A stretch of 64,000 nt of DNA from CAMCYM01 sp964405405 (GTDB lineage Bacteria > Bacteroidota > Bacteroidia > Flavobacteriales_D > Sanyastnellaceae): the NCBI GenBank assembly GCA_964405405.1, contig CAYONT010000007.1, forward strand, positions 16,418 through 80,417. The letters are read 5' to 3'. A program made the translations under genes and the position numbers. Positions 17,375 through 28,000 of the stretch are shown in pieces (the first letter of the stretch is position 1; every line of letters starts with the position of its first letter). The notes under the pieces are model-generated. The model was not told the origin of the DNA. It saw only the letters and a list, made by a program, of their open reading frames with translations, and did not search any database.

Positions 17375-18835
17375 TTATTGCTTGGTCACGCGCAACGTCG
17401 TCACAGCATTGCCTGCTTGGATCGACACCACGTAAACACCAGCGTTGAGCGAAGAGAAATCAACCAGTTCACGCTGTTCGCCTGCAGGACGAACGCCCAA
17501 GTCGGTTGCGAGAACGCGTGCGCCCAAGGTGTTGTGCACCGTGATGGAAACGGGCTGGCTCTGGGCCAAAGAGAACGAAAGGGCGGCTTGGTCAGCGATG
17601 GGGTTCGGGAACACCAAAGCGGATGAAACCACATCCAGTTCAGCTACGTCGACCGTGATGCCCGTTACGTTCGCACCAGCGGACTCCACAGCGAAATCGT
17701 AAGTTCCGTTGTAGGAGAAGATGGTCGAGAATTGGCCTTGGTTGTCGTCGTAGGAGTATACATTGGCGAATCCGTTCACGGAACCACCGCCCCACTGGCT
17801 TCCGAACAAGCCATCTCCGTACGCATCATTGATGGTGAAGCTGTAGCAGCCGGTTGCGGGTACATTCACCCACCAGTTGTATTCGGTCACATCGGACAAG
17901 GTGTTTGGAGCCACTTGCTGGATTACCTGACCTGCCGAATTCTTGATGCTCCAAGAGGTTTCTTCACCCCAGTTGTCCGTCTTGATGTTGACACGGATCA
18001 AGCTCATGGCTTCGGTCGAAGGCGCGATGGTTGCTGCGGCCGAAGACGCCCAAGGCGCTCCGTTGACAGAAACGAGGTTGACGCTTACCGAACCGGTGCC
18101 CGTATAGCTGCCCAAATCCACCGTGGCATCCCCGTTGGTAGCCACCGAACCAGACCAGTTCACGTCGGGTTGTGCAACACCATTCACGGTCACCTCGAAG
18201 GTGGCGCTGGTCACAGCGGCAGAACCGTAGTTCGTCAACAACACGCTGGCATTCCATCCGCCATCACAAGCCGTAGCGTCTCCGTTGTAGGCAATGATGG
18301 GCGCTGCACCCGAGATGCTGTTGGCGCAGTCGCCGAAAGCCATTTCCAGGTGCGATGTGAAGGAAGATTGGCCCGATTCCACGAGGATGCCGTCGGGGCA
18401 AATCGTGTAAATCGTTGGGAAGTAAGTACCGGCGTAGTCATCGAAGATGTCTCCGGTGTTGTCCACAATCGGGTAGGTCGTACCGGTGATCCAGTCGCCT
18501 TGGGTGGCCCCACCGGTTCCCTGCAAGTCCTGCAAGGTGGTTTGGTCATCCCCCTCAAAGAAGAACACCATCAAGTCGTCCGTTCCGTTCGGTCCGAAGG
18601 CATCATACAAATCGCCCAAGATGTGGGTGTTGTGGTAGCCCCAGCAGGGCCCGCACCACGTGGCAGAGAAGTCGATGATGACCGTCTTGCCCTCGTCCAG
18701 CAAGGATTGCAGGTGCCAGGTGTTTCCATTCAAGTCCGTGACCGTCCAGTCAGGAGCCACACTGCCGTCGGGCAGCTGTGCAAAAGAGGTCACCGAGATC
18801 ATCAAGGCAACCAGGAGCGTGTAAAAGTGCTTCAT
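17375..18835 (-). CDS. T9SS-secreted redoxin-domain protein (type A CTD), paralogue 2
   Basis: 486 residues. Signal peptide 1-19 (ending SFAQ), thioredoxin domain with SATWCGPCWGYH (CxxC at about 54-57), middle beta-sandwich with WWVNVPATGCYSF and DAYGDGLFGS, and a T9SS type A CTD (LVFPNPIADQ to the final VTTLRVTKQ). It closely matches paralogue 1, most strongly over the thioredoxin domain (YPI-DN, IFD-Y-G-YFPTIYT and ESGQ in both). It has its own promoter-like box and its own strong terminator, so it is monocistronic, unlike paralogue 1. The substrate is unknown; exported thioredoxins of this type probably reduce or isomerise surface disulfides. Confidence 0.92.
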   Translation of the reverse strand: MKHFYTLLVALMISVTSFAQLPDGSVAPDWTVTDLNGNTWHLQSLLDEGKTVIIDFSATWCGPCWGYHNTHILGDLYDAFGPNGTDDLMVFFFEGDDQTTLQDLQGTGGATQGDWITGTTYPIVDNTGDIFDDYAGTYFPTIYTICPDGILVESGQSSFTSHLEMAFGDCANSISGAAPIIAYNGDATACDGGWNASVLLTNYGSAAVTSATFEVTVNGVAQPDVNWSGSVATNGDATVDLGSYTGTGSVSVNLVSVNGAPWASSAAATIAPSTEAMSLIRVNIKTDNWGEETSWSIKNSAGQVIQQVAPNTLSDVTEYNWWVNVPATGCYSFTINDAYGDGLFGSQWGGGSVNGFANVYSYDDNQGQFSTIFSYNGTYDFAVESAGANVTGITVDVAELDVVSSALVFPNPIADQAALSFSLAQSQPVSITVHNTLGARVLATDLGVRPAGEQRELVDFSSLNAGVYVVSIQAGNAVTTLRVTKQ

Positions 18836-18871
18836 GTAAGAAACAGGTGATTGGTTTTCAATTCAAGAGGC

Positions 18872-18879
18872 CAAATTTA
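18872..18879 (-). promoter_or_regulatory. -7-like box TAAATTTG for redoxin paralogue 2
   Basis: On the minus strand TAAATTTG is an exact TAnnTTTG match, 36 nt before ATG 18835. It overlaps a GGCCAAA heptamer (18869-18875), as does the box of the ABC operon at 9941. Confidence 0.5.
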
Positions 18880-18952
18880 GCCCCAACAGGCCCCGCGAAT
18901 GTAACGAAACCCAAGCGTTTCCCACAACGATATGTGCAGGAAATCCGCGGAA

Positions 18953-20668
18953 TTAGAAACTGCTCGTGAAGGTGACCTCGAATCCGTTGGAGGCGGGCAC
19001 AGCCCGACAAACCCCCCCGATGCAAAAAATTCCCTCCCGGCGCTTTCCGTAACCCACCGCCAGGCGGTGGGGTCCCTCGGTGTATCCCACGGCCCCGTAC
19101 AAGTAATGCACCCGCGCCCCGACATCTGGATTCCCGTAGTTGTACTGGTCCATCACGCTCGCAAACCAGTGCGGACTCCACGTGTACTCCACGATGGCCG
19201 TGGCCCAGTCCCCCTTGTCCTGTTCGGTGAACAACCCTTGCACCTCCGCCCGCAGACTCTGCTTGGGGGCCGTCTTCCACTGTGCCTCGAGGACGTGGAT
19301 GTCGGCATACACGAGCCCCTTAAACGTCGTGGTCACCGGCGTGGCCAACGTGTTGAATTCCAGGTAGAAATATGCGTACTTCAATTTGAGATCGGCGTTG
19401 ACCTTCCGCTCCAACAGCACGTTGACATCGCGGACAAACTTCGACGGGCCAAACCCCCAACTGTTCCTTCGGAATCCCATGGTGGCGCCCTCCACCCCCT
19501 GCAACCGTGTGGTATCCAGCCCGTTCGCTGCCGCCACATTCAAGGTCACCCGCGTCCCGTACCGCCCGCCCAACCAGGTTTCCTTGGGCACCGTGTAATA
19601 CAACTCGCCCCCGATGCTCGATTCGCCGGCCACCACCGTCGCGTAGGGGTACAGCGTGGCCGCGAGGTTGTACGTATGTTGCTTGGTGATCGCCGGGATG
19701 TAGTTGATGGGCAAGTCGAAGAGCAACACATTGCGGTCCGAGCGGAAGCTCATGTTGTCCACCGTTTTTGCGTTCAGCACCCATCCAAATCCACGTTGAG
19801 CGTAGGCCAAATCCACCAGCAACGCCTCCCCTTTCCGATACACGTACTGGTTGTCGGCGCTGGGGTCGTTGATTTTCGTGGCGTACTCCACGTTGCCCGA
19901 CCATCGGCCGCGCTGGACGCCGAGCCGGTAGGACCAAGCGGCAACGTTTTGGGGCAGCGTCAGGACGAGGGTGTCCTTGGCGATGGTGGAACCCGCTTGG
20001 AACCGGCTCACGAAGTTGCCGCCGAGGATGACCCGCAGGTCGCGGACGGACCAGGCTTCCCGCAGGTCGTTCAGGGAGACCTGGGCGTCCACCGCCCGCA
20101 CCAGTCCGGGACCCAGGATGAGGCCGTCGTTGAAGTCGAGGCGCTGCTTGCCCAGGAGGGCCTTGAGTTCGAGGCCGGGAACCGGCGTCAAGATGAGCCG
20201 AAATCCATCAAGGGCGTTGTCGATACCCAGGGCACGTTCCTCGTAACTGCGCAACACGATGCCGCTTCCGAACTGCTCGTAGAAATTCCCCAGGGTGATG
20301 TCCAGTCCCACCTCGGGATCGCTGTAGCGGGCAAAGCGGTACCCCACGCCGGTCCCCTTGAACCGTCCCGGAAATCCGACCACGGCATTGAGGTACGACT
20401 CGTAGCGCATGCCCGCCGAGAAGTTGCCGCGGGTGTAAATGAGGTTCCCGTAAGCGTTCAGGGCCGACTTTTCAGGGGGCACCACCGCGCCGATCAGGGA
20501 GTCGGGCGCATAGGATTGCCACAGGAGCTGGACGTTGCCAGTGATGCGCCCGGGTGCACCCTCCTCAGCGGCACCACCCTCCTCTTGGGCCCGGACACCC
20601 CCCGCGAGGCCCACGAGCAGCCCCATGCTGAGCCATGCGCAACAAGCCCCCCACAGGGTCGCCCTCAT
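18953..20668 (-). CDS. DUF6029-like outer-membrane beta-barrel protein
   Basis: 571 residues from ATG 20668, which overlaps the tlpA-like stop (ATGA); the open frame upstream to 21133 is a shadow of that gene. Signal peptide about 1-28 (ending VRAQ), then a long series of amphipathic beta-strands ending in aromatic FTSSF, the normal C-terminal signature of an outer-membrane barrel. Segments such as NLIYTRGNFSAGMRYESYL and GIVLRSYEERALGIDNALDG fit the DUF6029 family of Bacteroidota, from memory of the pattern. The function is unknown. Co-translation with a periplasmic TlpA-type thioredoxin is its main contextual clue. Confidence 0.75.
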   Translation of the reverse strand: MRATLWGACCAWLSMGLLVGLAGGVRAQEEGGAAEEGAPGRITGNVQLLWQSYAPDSLIGAVVPPEKSALNAYGNLIYTRGNFSAGMRYESYLNAVVGFPGRFKGTGVGYRFARYSDPEVGLDITLGNFYEQFGSGIVLRSYEERALGIDNALDGFRLILTPVPGLELKALLGKQRLDFNDGLILGPGLVRAVDAQVSLNDLREAWSVRDLRVILGGNFVSRFQAGSTIAKDTLVLTLPQNVAAWSYRLGVQRGRWSGNVEYATKINDPSADNQYVYRKGEALLVDLAYAQRGFGWVLNAKTVDNMSFRSDRNVLLFDLPINYIPAITKQHTYNLAATLYPYATVVAGESSIGGELYYTVPKETWLGGRYGTRVTLNVAAANGLDTTRLQGVEGATMGFRRNSWGFGPSKFVRDVNVLLERKVNADLKLKYAYFYLEFNTLATPVTTTFKGLVYADIHVLEAQWKTAPKQSLRAEVQGLFTEQDKGDWATAIVEYTWSPHWFASVMDQYNYGNPDVGARVHYLYGAVGYTEGPHRLAVGYGKRREGIFCIGGVCRAVPASNGFEVTFTSSF

Positions 20669-21183
20669 TTGCGTCCGTACTTCAGGAGCTGCTGGAAGAC
20701 TTCGTCCTCGTCCCCGTCCGCGTAATTGTTGTGTTGCCAAACGATTTGGCCTTTTCCATCCACCAGGAAGGTGTGGGGCACGTTGATGACCTGCATGGCC
20801 CGCGCAAATTCCTTGTTGGGGTCGAGCAAAACCTGATAATCCCAGTCGACGCTCGACACGTAAGGAGCCACCCGCGAGGTGCTCCGGGCATCGTCGATGC
20901 TCACGGCCACAATCCGCACCCCGGTGCGCTTCTGCCACTCGGCATAGTGCTCCATGTAGGCGTTGAGTTCCCGCTTGCAAGGGCTGCACCAGGTGGCCCA
21001 GAAGCAGACCAGGGTGGGGGCACCGCTTTGGGCCAAACTCGCCGTATTCACACTTTTCCCATTCAAATCGCGCAAGGTGACCGATGGCAATTTTTGCCCC
21101 CATGAGGGAAGGGTCAGCAAGAAAAGGGCGCACACAGCGAGTCCTGCGCGCAAGGAGTTGGAGAGGGCGTTCATCGGTTTCAT
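20665..21183 (-). CDS. TlpA/ResA-type periplasmic thioredoxin
   Basis: 172 residues (a second in-frame ATG at 21174 would remove three residues). Signal peptide about 1-30 (ending SWGQ), then a full redoxin domain: LVCFWATWCSPCKREL with the CxxC, IVAVSIDDARS, and the cis-Pro segment INVPHTFLVDGKGQIV. It should be a periplasmic thiol reductase of the TlpA type, often used in cytochrome c maturation or general thiol repair. The pairing with a DUF6029 barrel, here overlapping by 4 bp, is one I associate with Bacteroidota, but I know no experimental role for it. Confidence 0.9.
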   Translation of the reverse strand: MKPMNALSNSLRAGLAVCALFLLTLPSWGQKLPSVTLRDLNGKSVNTASLAQSGAPTLVCFWATWCSPCKRELNAYMEHYAEWQKRTGVRIVAVSIDDARSTSRVAPYVSSVDWDYQVLLDPNKEFARAMQVINVPHTFLVDGKGQIVWQHNNYADGDEDEVFQQLLKYGRK

Positions 21184-21200
21184 GGCAATCTCGAAAGGGG

Positions 21201-21208
21201 CGAATTTA
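21201..21208 (-). promoter_or_regulatory. -7-like box TAAATTCG for the tlpA-like gene
   Basis: On the minus strand TAAATTCG lies 17 nt before ATG 21183. The same 8-mer is found 4 nt before gcvH (32607-32614). Confidence 0.4.
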
Positions 21209-21259
21209 AGGGAACTGCGGGTGTTTTCAGTGGATCATCAGCGGACCGGGCCACTGGGG

Positions 21260-21267
21260 TATATTTG
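21260..21267 (+). promoter_or_regulatory. -7-like box TATATTTG
   Basis: TATATTTG is an exact TAnnTTTG match ending 5 nt before ATG 21273. With the usual distance from the -7 box, transcription would start at or within a few bases of the start codon. Confidence 0.5.
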
Positions 21268-21272
21268 TCTGC

Positions 21273-22058
21273 ATGAACCGTACCAAAGTTTTTGCTATCG
21301 CTGCGGCCTGTGGATGGGCTGCTTGTGGGGTTACCCTGGCGCAACCGACCCTGGTGGATCCCGTAGATGCCGTGGAGGGAACGCTGAGTGACCCTGCGTT
21401 CGATGAGGTTTCCATCCACTGGGATGTACTCAACGGCACAAATGAGGACCTGACATTGATGGTGACCCGGACGCTGGTACAAGCCGTCACGCCTTACAAC
21501 CAGCCTTATACCGCAGGGGCTCCCGGCGCCTACGACCGGTTCTGCTGGGGCCCGCTCTGCTACAACTTCGGCACGGCGTCCAGCTCCACCAATGCTTCGC
21601 TCTTGGTGACCATTCCCCCGGGCCTCGCGAATACGACGTTCGTTGCCGATTACTACCACAATGGGGTCGCGGGCATGACCGCCATCGACTACTGTTTCCA
21701 TCCCGTTGGCGCACTGGAAGCGGGCGCATGCCACGTGGTCAACTATTGCATGGACGCGGAGAACTGCGTTTTGGGGGTGGGCTCGGCTGTGGGATCGGCC
21801 GCAGGTCCGCGCATCGTTTCCGTGGCCCCCCAGCCGTTGGTGGAACTGGGATCGCTGACCTTCGACCTCGCAGGAGCGGGCAAGGGCCGCCTTCGGCTGG
21901 TCAATGCTGCGGGGATGCAGGCAGCGGCCTGGGACCTCGATGCCGACCGAGGCACCTTGTTCGTGTCTGCTTCTGACTTCGCGCCTGGCATGTACATTGC
22001 TGTACTCGAAGTGGAAGGGGTCACCCGCCACACAGCGCGTTGCTGGGTCGGTCGCTGA
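21273..22058 (+). CDS. Secreted protein with T9SS-type C-terminal domain (function unknown)
   Basis: 261 residues. Signal peptide about 1-24 (ending TLAQ). The central region has several cysteines (CWGPLCYN, DYCFHPVG, CHVVNYC, ENC), probably disulfide-bonded, and resembles no family I know. The last ~80 residues fit a T9SS type A sorting domain: an opening SVAPQPL block, then LRLVNAAG and a final FAPGMYIAVLEVEG strand. It is therefore likely exported through SprA, whose gene lies 3 kb downstream. It is divergent from the tlpA-like gene and stands alone upstream of maeB. Confidence 0.7.
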   Translation: MNRTKVFAIAAACGWAACGVTLAQPTLVDPVDAVEGTLSDPAFDEVSIHWDVLNGTNEDLTLMVTRTLVQAVTPYNQPYTAGAPGAYDRFCWGPLCYNFGTASSSTNASLLVTIPPGLANTTFVADYYHNGVAGMTAIDYCFHPVGALEAGACHVVNYCMDAENCVLGVGSAVGSAAGPRIVSVAPQPLVELGSLTFDLAGAGKGRLRLVNAAGMQAAAWDLDADRGTLFVSASDFAPGMYIAVLEVEGVTRHTARCWVGR

Positions 22059-22157
22059 TCAAAAGGCGGTAAAGTCCGCTCCCGGGTCTGTCGGGGTCCA
22101 GAAGCCATCACAAAAAGTGTTGCACACCCGGACAGATTTGCTGACTTTTGCGCGCTT

Positions 22158-24470
22158 ATGATGCATCCATCGAACAAACAGGAGGCGCTGGACTACCATG
22201 CCAGGGGCCGGCGGGGCAAGATCGAAGTGGTGCCCACAAAGCCTTACAGTTCCCAGCGGGACCTTTCCTTGGCCTACAGTCCGGGGGTGGCAGAACCCTG
22301 CAAGGCCATCGCTGCGAATCCGGAGGATGTATACAAGTACACAGCCAAGGGCAACCTCGTGGCCGTCATCACCAACGGCACAGCAGTGTTGGGTTTGGGG
22401 GACATCGGACCCGCTGCGGGAAAGCCTGTGATGGAGGGGAAAGGGGTGTTGTTCAAGGTGTTCGCCGACATCGATGTATTTGACATTGAAGTGGATGCGT
22501 CGGATGTGGATCTTTTCGTTGCCACGGTGAAGGCCATTGCCCCCACCTTCGGCGGCATCAACTTGGAGGACATCAAGGCGCCCGAGGCATTTGAAATCGA
22601 GCGTCGGTTGAAGGAGGAGCTCGACATCCCCGTGATGCACGATGACCAGCATGGAACGGCCATCATCTCCGCTGCGGCGCTTTTGAATGCGCTTGAGCTG
22701 GCTGGGAAATCTTTAGACCAAATCCGGGTCGTCATCTCGGGCGCCGGCGCGGCCGCGATGTCCTGCGTGGACATCTATGAGCAGCTGGGGCTTCAGGTGT
22801 CCCATGTGGCGATGTTCGATTCCAAGGGCCACATCCACCGGGGGCGCACCGACTTGGACGAGCGGAAATCCCGCTACGCCACGGACGTCGCTTATGCCGA
22901 CCTGGGAGAGGCGCTGCAAGGCGCTGATGTCTTCTTGGGTTTGAGTAAGGGGGGCTTACTTACGGCGGATGACATCCGGCGGATGGCCGATCGGCCCATC
23001 GTTTTTGCTCTGGCGAACCCAGACCCCGAGATTCCATACGCTGAGGCAGTGGCAGCCCGTCCCGATTTGATTATGGCCACCGGGCGGAGCGACCATCCCA
23101 ACCAAGTAAACAACGTGCTCGGATTCCCCTACATCTTTCGGGGAGCCCTGGACGTCCGAGCCACCACGATCAATGATGCGATGAAACTGGCGGCGGTGCA
23201 TGCCATCGCCCAACTCGCGAAGGAAACCGTGCCGGACCAAGTGGCGGAAGCCTATGGTAGCCAGTTGCTCACCTTCGGCCCTGAACTCATCATCCCCAAA
23301 CCGTTGGATCCGCGGTTGATTTCGGCAGTCTCTCCAGCGGTAGCCCGGGCGGCCATGGAATCGGGGGTGGCCCGGGAGCCCATCTTGGATTGGGACCGTT
23401 ACGCCGCCCAATTGCAGGCACGTTTGGGTCGGGACAACACCTTCAGCCGCACCATCGCAGAGCGGGCACGCAAGAATCCCAAGCGTGTGGTGTTTGCCGA
23501 GGCAAACACGTACAAAGTTCTCAAGGCCGCTGAACAGGCACTGGATGAGGGCATCGCCACCCCCATCCTGTTGGGGCGCCGGGATGAGATAGAAGCGCTG
23601 ATGCAGGCCCACCACATCCAGCTCGATGGCGTTGAGATCATCGATCCGCGTTCCCGGGAGGAAGATGCACGATGCAAATTGTTCGGAGACAGTATGTTTG
23701 CCTTGCGCCGGCGCAAAGGCATGACAGCCTCGGAGGGCGAACGGCTGATGCGGCAGCGGAACTACTTCGGCGCCATGTTGGTTCAGACGGGGTATGCGGA
23801 TGCTCTGCTTAGTGGTTTGACCCGCACCTACCCCGAGGTCATCCGGCCCGCGCTGCAAGTTATCGGTTGCGCCCCAGGCGTATCCAAGGTGGCTGGCATG
23901 TATATCCTCGAAACCAAGCGGGGCCCGATGTTCTTTGCAGATACCACCGTCAACATCAACCCCACGGTCGAGGAGATTGTGGCCATCACCTTGTTGACCG
24001 CTGAGGCTGTGCGCAAATTGCGCATCGTCCCGCGGATTGCGTTGCTGAGCTACTCCAACTTCGGATCTGCGCAAGGAACAGAGGCACAGAAGATGGCTGA
24101 AGCCACCCGAATCTTGCACGAACGGCATCCCGATTTGATTGTGGATGGGGAAATCCAGGCAAACTTTGCCCTGAACAACGAATTGTTGTCGGAGTCTTTC
24201 CCATTCTCCACGCTGGCCACCCGTCAGGTGAATACCCTGATTTTCCCCAATCTCGCCGCCGGGAACATTGCTTACAAGTTGCTTCAGGAAATGGTGGGAT
24301 TGCAGGTACAGGGTCCGGTGCTGTTGGGCATGCGCAAGAGCTTCCATGTCCTGCAGATGGGGTCATCGGTCCGAGAAATTCTGGACATGGTGCGTCTGGC
24401 CGTGGTGGATGCCCAGAACCGCAACGTAGGGGAGAGGGAGCTGCCCACGGAACCCTTGCCCGTCTCATGA
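22158..24470 (+). CDS. maeB: NADP-dependent malic enzyme with phosphotransacetylase-like domain
   Basis: 770 residues. The N-terminal malic enzyme part has the [12 protein letters not shown] motif, the metal/catalytic region [10 protein letters not shown] and the nucleotide-binding GAGAAAMSC. The C-terminal half (from about residue 430) is the phosphate acetyltransferase-like domain, without a known catalytic role in MaeB proteins. It decarboxylates malate to pyruvate, making NADPH. A second ATG at 22161 is equally possible as start. The order maeB-ruvA-sprA-gcvH-vanZ-tonB is one I recall from other Flavobacteriales. The stop overlaps the ruvA start by 4 bp. Confidence 0.95.
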   Translation: MMHPSNKQEALDYHARGRRGKIEVVPTKPYSSQRDLSLAYSPGVAEPCKAIAANPEDVYKYTAKGNLVAVITNGTAVLGLGDIGPAAGKPVMEGKGVLFKVFADIDVFDIEVDASDVDLFVATVKAIAPTFGGINLEDIKAPEAFEIERRLKEELDIPVMHDDQHGTAIISAAALLNALELAGKSLDQIRVVISGAGAAAMSCVDIYEQLGLQVSHVAMFDSKGHIHRGRTDLDERKSRYATDVAYADLGEALQGADVFLGLSKGGLLTADDIRRMADRPIVFALANPDPEIPYAEAVAARPDLIMATGRSDHPNQVNNVLGFPYIFRGALDVRATTINDAMKLAAVHAIAQLAKETVPDQVAEAYGSQLLTFGPELIIPKPLDPRLISAVSPAVARAAMESGVAREPILDWDRYAAQLQARLGRDNTFSRTIAERARKNPKRVVFAEANTYKVLKAAEQALDEGIATPILLGRRDEIEALMQAHHIQLDGVEIIDPRSREEDARCKLFGDSMFALRRRKGMTASEGERLMRQRNYFGAMLVQTGYADALLSGLTRTYPEVIRPALQVIGCAPGVSKVAGMYILETKRGPMFFADTTVNINPTVEEIVAITLLTAEAVRKLRIVPRIALLSYSNFGSAQGTEAQKMAEATRILHERHPDLIVDGEIQANFALNNELLSESFPFSTLATRQVNTLIFPNLAAGNIAYKLLQEMVGLQVQGPVLLGMRKSFHVLQMGSSVREILDMVRLAVVDAQNRNVGERELPTEPLPVS

Positions 24471-25078
24471 TTCACTTTTTGCGCGGACGTTTGGCCAGCA
24501 AAAATCCGGCGCTGGTGGTGGTGGATTGCCAAGGAGTGGGCTATGCGGTGGCCATCAGCCTGTCCACGTATGAACAACTGGGGACGGTGGGAGAGGAGGT
24601 CATGCTGCTGACGCACTTGGTGGTCCGTGAAGATGCCCACTTGTTGTATGGGTTCGCGGAAGAGGGGGAACGGGCGCTTTTTCTGGCCCTCATTGGCGTC
24701 AGTGGCGTGGGCGCCAACACGGCGCGGATGATCCTAAGTGCCATGGATGCTGCGACGGCACAGGAGGCTATCCGCAACGGAGACGTCAAGGCGATGCAAC
24801 GGGTCAAGGGCATCGGAACAAAGACCGCCCAGCGGATTTTGGTGGATTTGCAGGACAAACTCGCCGCCCTCGAAGGGATGGGGGGGACGTTCGCATTTCC
24901 GGGTGCAAAAAATTCTTCGGCACAACGCAACAATCCCCGCAATGATGCGTTGACTGCCTTGGTGTCTTTGGGATTTGACCGCACCCGTTGCGAGCGAACC
25001 CTGGACCAAATCATCGAGCAATCCCCATCAGATCTCCCCGTGGAAGCCCTGATCAAACAAGCGTTGAAGTCGCTCTGA
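24467..25078 (+). CDS. ruvA: Holliday junction DNA helicase subunit RuvA
   Basis: 203 residues. RuvA is the tetrameric junction-binding partner of RuvB. Domain I begins [19 protein letters not shown], the helix-hairpin-helix region includes LIGVSGVGANTARMIL and RVKGIGTKTAQRILVDL, and the small C-terminal domain III (ALTALVSLGFDR to the end) binds RuvB. Complete and of normal length. The start overlaps the maeB stop; sprA starts 2 bp after the ruvA stop. Confidence 0.97.
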   Translation: MIHFLRGRLASKNPALVVVDCQGVGYAVAISLSTYEQLGTVGEEVMLLTHLVVREDAHLLYGFAEEGERALFLALIGVSGVGANTARMILSAMDAATAQEAIRNGDVKAMQRVKGIGTKTAQRILVDLQDKLAALEGMGGTFAFPGAKNSSAQRNNPRNDALTALVSLGFDRTRCERTLDQIIEQSPSDLPVEALIKQALKSL

Positions 25079-25080
25079 GC

Positions 25081-28000
25081 ATGCGTTGGATGTCTCCCCT
25101 AGGTGGCCTACAGGCCTGGGTTCTGCTGGGAATGCTCGGTACGGCATCGCTGGCCATGTGGCCGGGATGGACGAACAACACCCCCGTGCGGGGTCGTGTT
25201 GCGCAACCGTCAACGGCCGCGGTGGACACGGGTGGGGTGCCGCTCCCCTTCCCATTTGGGGGCGAAGATCCCTTCAACCCGGTCCGAGAGCCGGCGGGGT
25301 TTGACTTTCATTGGCCTGACAACATCCGCTACCAAGTCGTCTACGACGAGGTCACGGGCCAGTACATCATCCAGCAGACCATCGGGGATACCCTGCCTTA
25401 TCGACCAACGACGTATCTCTCGCTCGAGGAGTATCTGAACTACAACATCGAGGGGAACCTCACGGAGTACTGGAACGAATTGCAGCAAGAGGAGGACGAG
25501 GCAGAGCGGGCGTTTGCCCCCAAACTGACGGTGAACAATGCGCTCTTTGAGAGCATCTTCGGTAGCAATGAAATCACCATCAAGCCCCAAGGTTCAGCGG
25601 AGCTTTCGTTTGGGGTCAACATTTCCAACACGGAGAACCCGCGAATCCCCGAGCGGCAACGGCGAATCACGACGTTCGACTTCGACCAACGGATTCAGTT
25701 GAGCATCGGGGGCAGCATTGGGGACAAGATCAACATCGGCACCCAGTACAACACGGAAGCGCTGTTTGACTTCGAGAACCGGATGAACATCGGATTCCAG
25801 GGGGAGGAGGACGACATCCTGAAGAACATCGAGGCTGGGCACATCAGCATGCCGCTCCCGGGGACACTCATCACGGGCAGCCAGAGTTTGTTCGGGGTGA
25901 AACTCGAAACCCAGTGGGGTCGGTTGTACAATACGACGGTGGTGTCCCAACAGAAGGGGGAGCGCAGGGAAATCGAGGTACAGGGGGGTGCCCAGACCCA
26001 GACGTTCGACATCCGCGCCGATGACTACGAGGCAAATCGGCACTACTTCCTCTCGCAGTACTTCCTCGACCAGTACGATGTGGCCATGAAGAGCCTGCCC
26101 GTTCCCAGCTCGGGGGTGAACATCACCCGGATCGAGGTGTGGGTGGTCAACACGCAGGCGAACACCCAAGACGTTCGGAACGTATTGGCATTCACGGATT
26201 TGGGAGAGCACAGCGACTACATTTCCACAGACTTGCCGGTCCCCTTGCTCGTCGATGGTCCGGACGTGGTGCCCACCGAGGCGCGGAATCCCACCAATGT
26301 GAACAATGAATTGTACGGCTCCCTGGTGAACAACCCGGAGGTAATGGGATACAGTGGAGCGAACGCGGCCATCGGGGCACTCGGCTTCGGTCTGGACCAA
26401 GGCATCCACTACGAGCGGGTGGGCAACGCCCGCAAATTGGCGCCCTCGGAGTACACGTACAATGCGCGCTTGGGCTTCATTTCCTTGCGCCAGAGCCTCA
26501 ACAACGCGGAGGTCCTGGGGGTGGCATATGAGTACACGTTGAATGGCCAAACCTACCAAGTCGGCACCCTGGCTCAAGACGGGTTCGCAGCACCGAGTGC
26601 CTTGGTGCTCAAGATGCTCAAGGCGTCCATCACGCAGGTTTTGCTGACCAACGGTGACCCAGCTCCGCTTTGGAAGACGATGATGAAGAATGTCTACTCG
26701 ATGCAGGCATTCGGCGTGAGCCCGGAGAACTTCCGGTTGGACATTTGGTACAACGACCCCGCCACGGGCGTTGATCTGAACTACATCCCCAGGGAGCCAT
26801 TGGATGGCACGATGCTGCTCCAACTGCTCGGCATGGACCGGCTGGATATCAACGGCATGGCGCGGCAGGACGGGGTCTTCGACTTCGTGGACAATGCGGG
26901 CACCCAAGGGGGTACCATCCACAGCCAGAATGGGCGCATCTATTTCCCTTCGGCAGAGCCCTTCGGCTCCAACCTGCGCCAGGAAATCGTCAACCGGGTT
27001 CCCGACGAAAACCTGCGCAACTCCCTCATCCAGACGGTGGTGTTCCAGGCGCTTTACGACTCCACCAAGACGGCTGCGCAGCAAATCCCCTCGCTCAACC
27101 GCTTCCGCATCAAGGGGCAGTACCAAAGCCAAACCAGTTCCGAAATCTCCCTCAATGCCCTCAACGTTCCCGAGGGTTCGGTCACGGTCACCGCGGGCGG
27201 CGTTCGGTTGGTGGAGAACCAGGACTACACGGTGGACTACAACCTGGGCCGGGTGCGGATCATCAACGACGGATTGATGGAGTCTGGCCAGAACATCAAG
27301 GTCTCCCTGGAGAGCAATTCGCTCTTCAACATCCAGACGAAGACGATGTTGGGCACCCGCTTCGATTATGTCTTCTCCGACCGGTTCACCATGGGGGCGA
27401 CCTTCCTCAACATGCGAGAGCGGCCGTTGACCCAGAAGGTAAACATTGGCAACGAGCCGGTGAACAACACGATTTTGGGAATGGATTTGGCCTGGCAGCG
27501 GGACAGCCAGTTCCTGACGGACCTCCTCGACCGGTTGCCGTTTTATGAAACCACGGCCAAGTCGAGCCTGGACTTCTCAGCCGAAGGTGCCTATCTGATT
27601 CCGGGGCACAGCCGGGCCATCGGTCGCGAGGGGAATGCCTATGTGGACGATTTCGAAGGAAGTCAGTCTGCGATTGACATCCGGGCGGTTTCCCGTTGGT
27701 TCCTGGCGTCCACGCCCAAGTTGCAAAACGGATTGTTCCCAGAGGGCGGGTTGGAGGACAGCCTAATCTACAATTACAACCGTGCGGGCCTGAGCTGGTA
27801 CACCATCGACCCCCAGTTCTTCCGGGGTTCGGGGCTCGAGGATGGGCAGGTGACGGCGGACCAGAAGAGCGACCACCGCACCCGGGAAGTGCTGGAAGGG
27901 GAGGTGTTCCCCAATCGGGAATTGCCCACCGGCACGCCTCCCAACATCCCCACCCTGGACTTGACGTTCCGGCCCACGGAGCGCGGTCCCTACAATTACG

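Noticed and set aside
18932..20725. 597-codon plus-strand ORF opposite the DUF6029-like gene
   Set aside because: It is fully antisense to a gene with signal peptide and barrel features, and its protein is rich in His, Arg, Pro and Val without any domain. High GC makes such shadows common.
22059..22157. Terminator hairpin before maeB (CCGGGT and ACCCGG)
   Set aside because: The arms are short and over 30 nt apart, and there is no T-run.
25594..27132. 512-codon minus-strand ORF inside sprA
   Set aside because: Antisense to the conserved SprA sequence, with no recognisable motif or promoter-like box.
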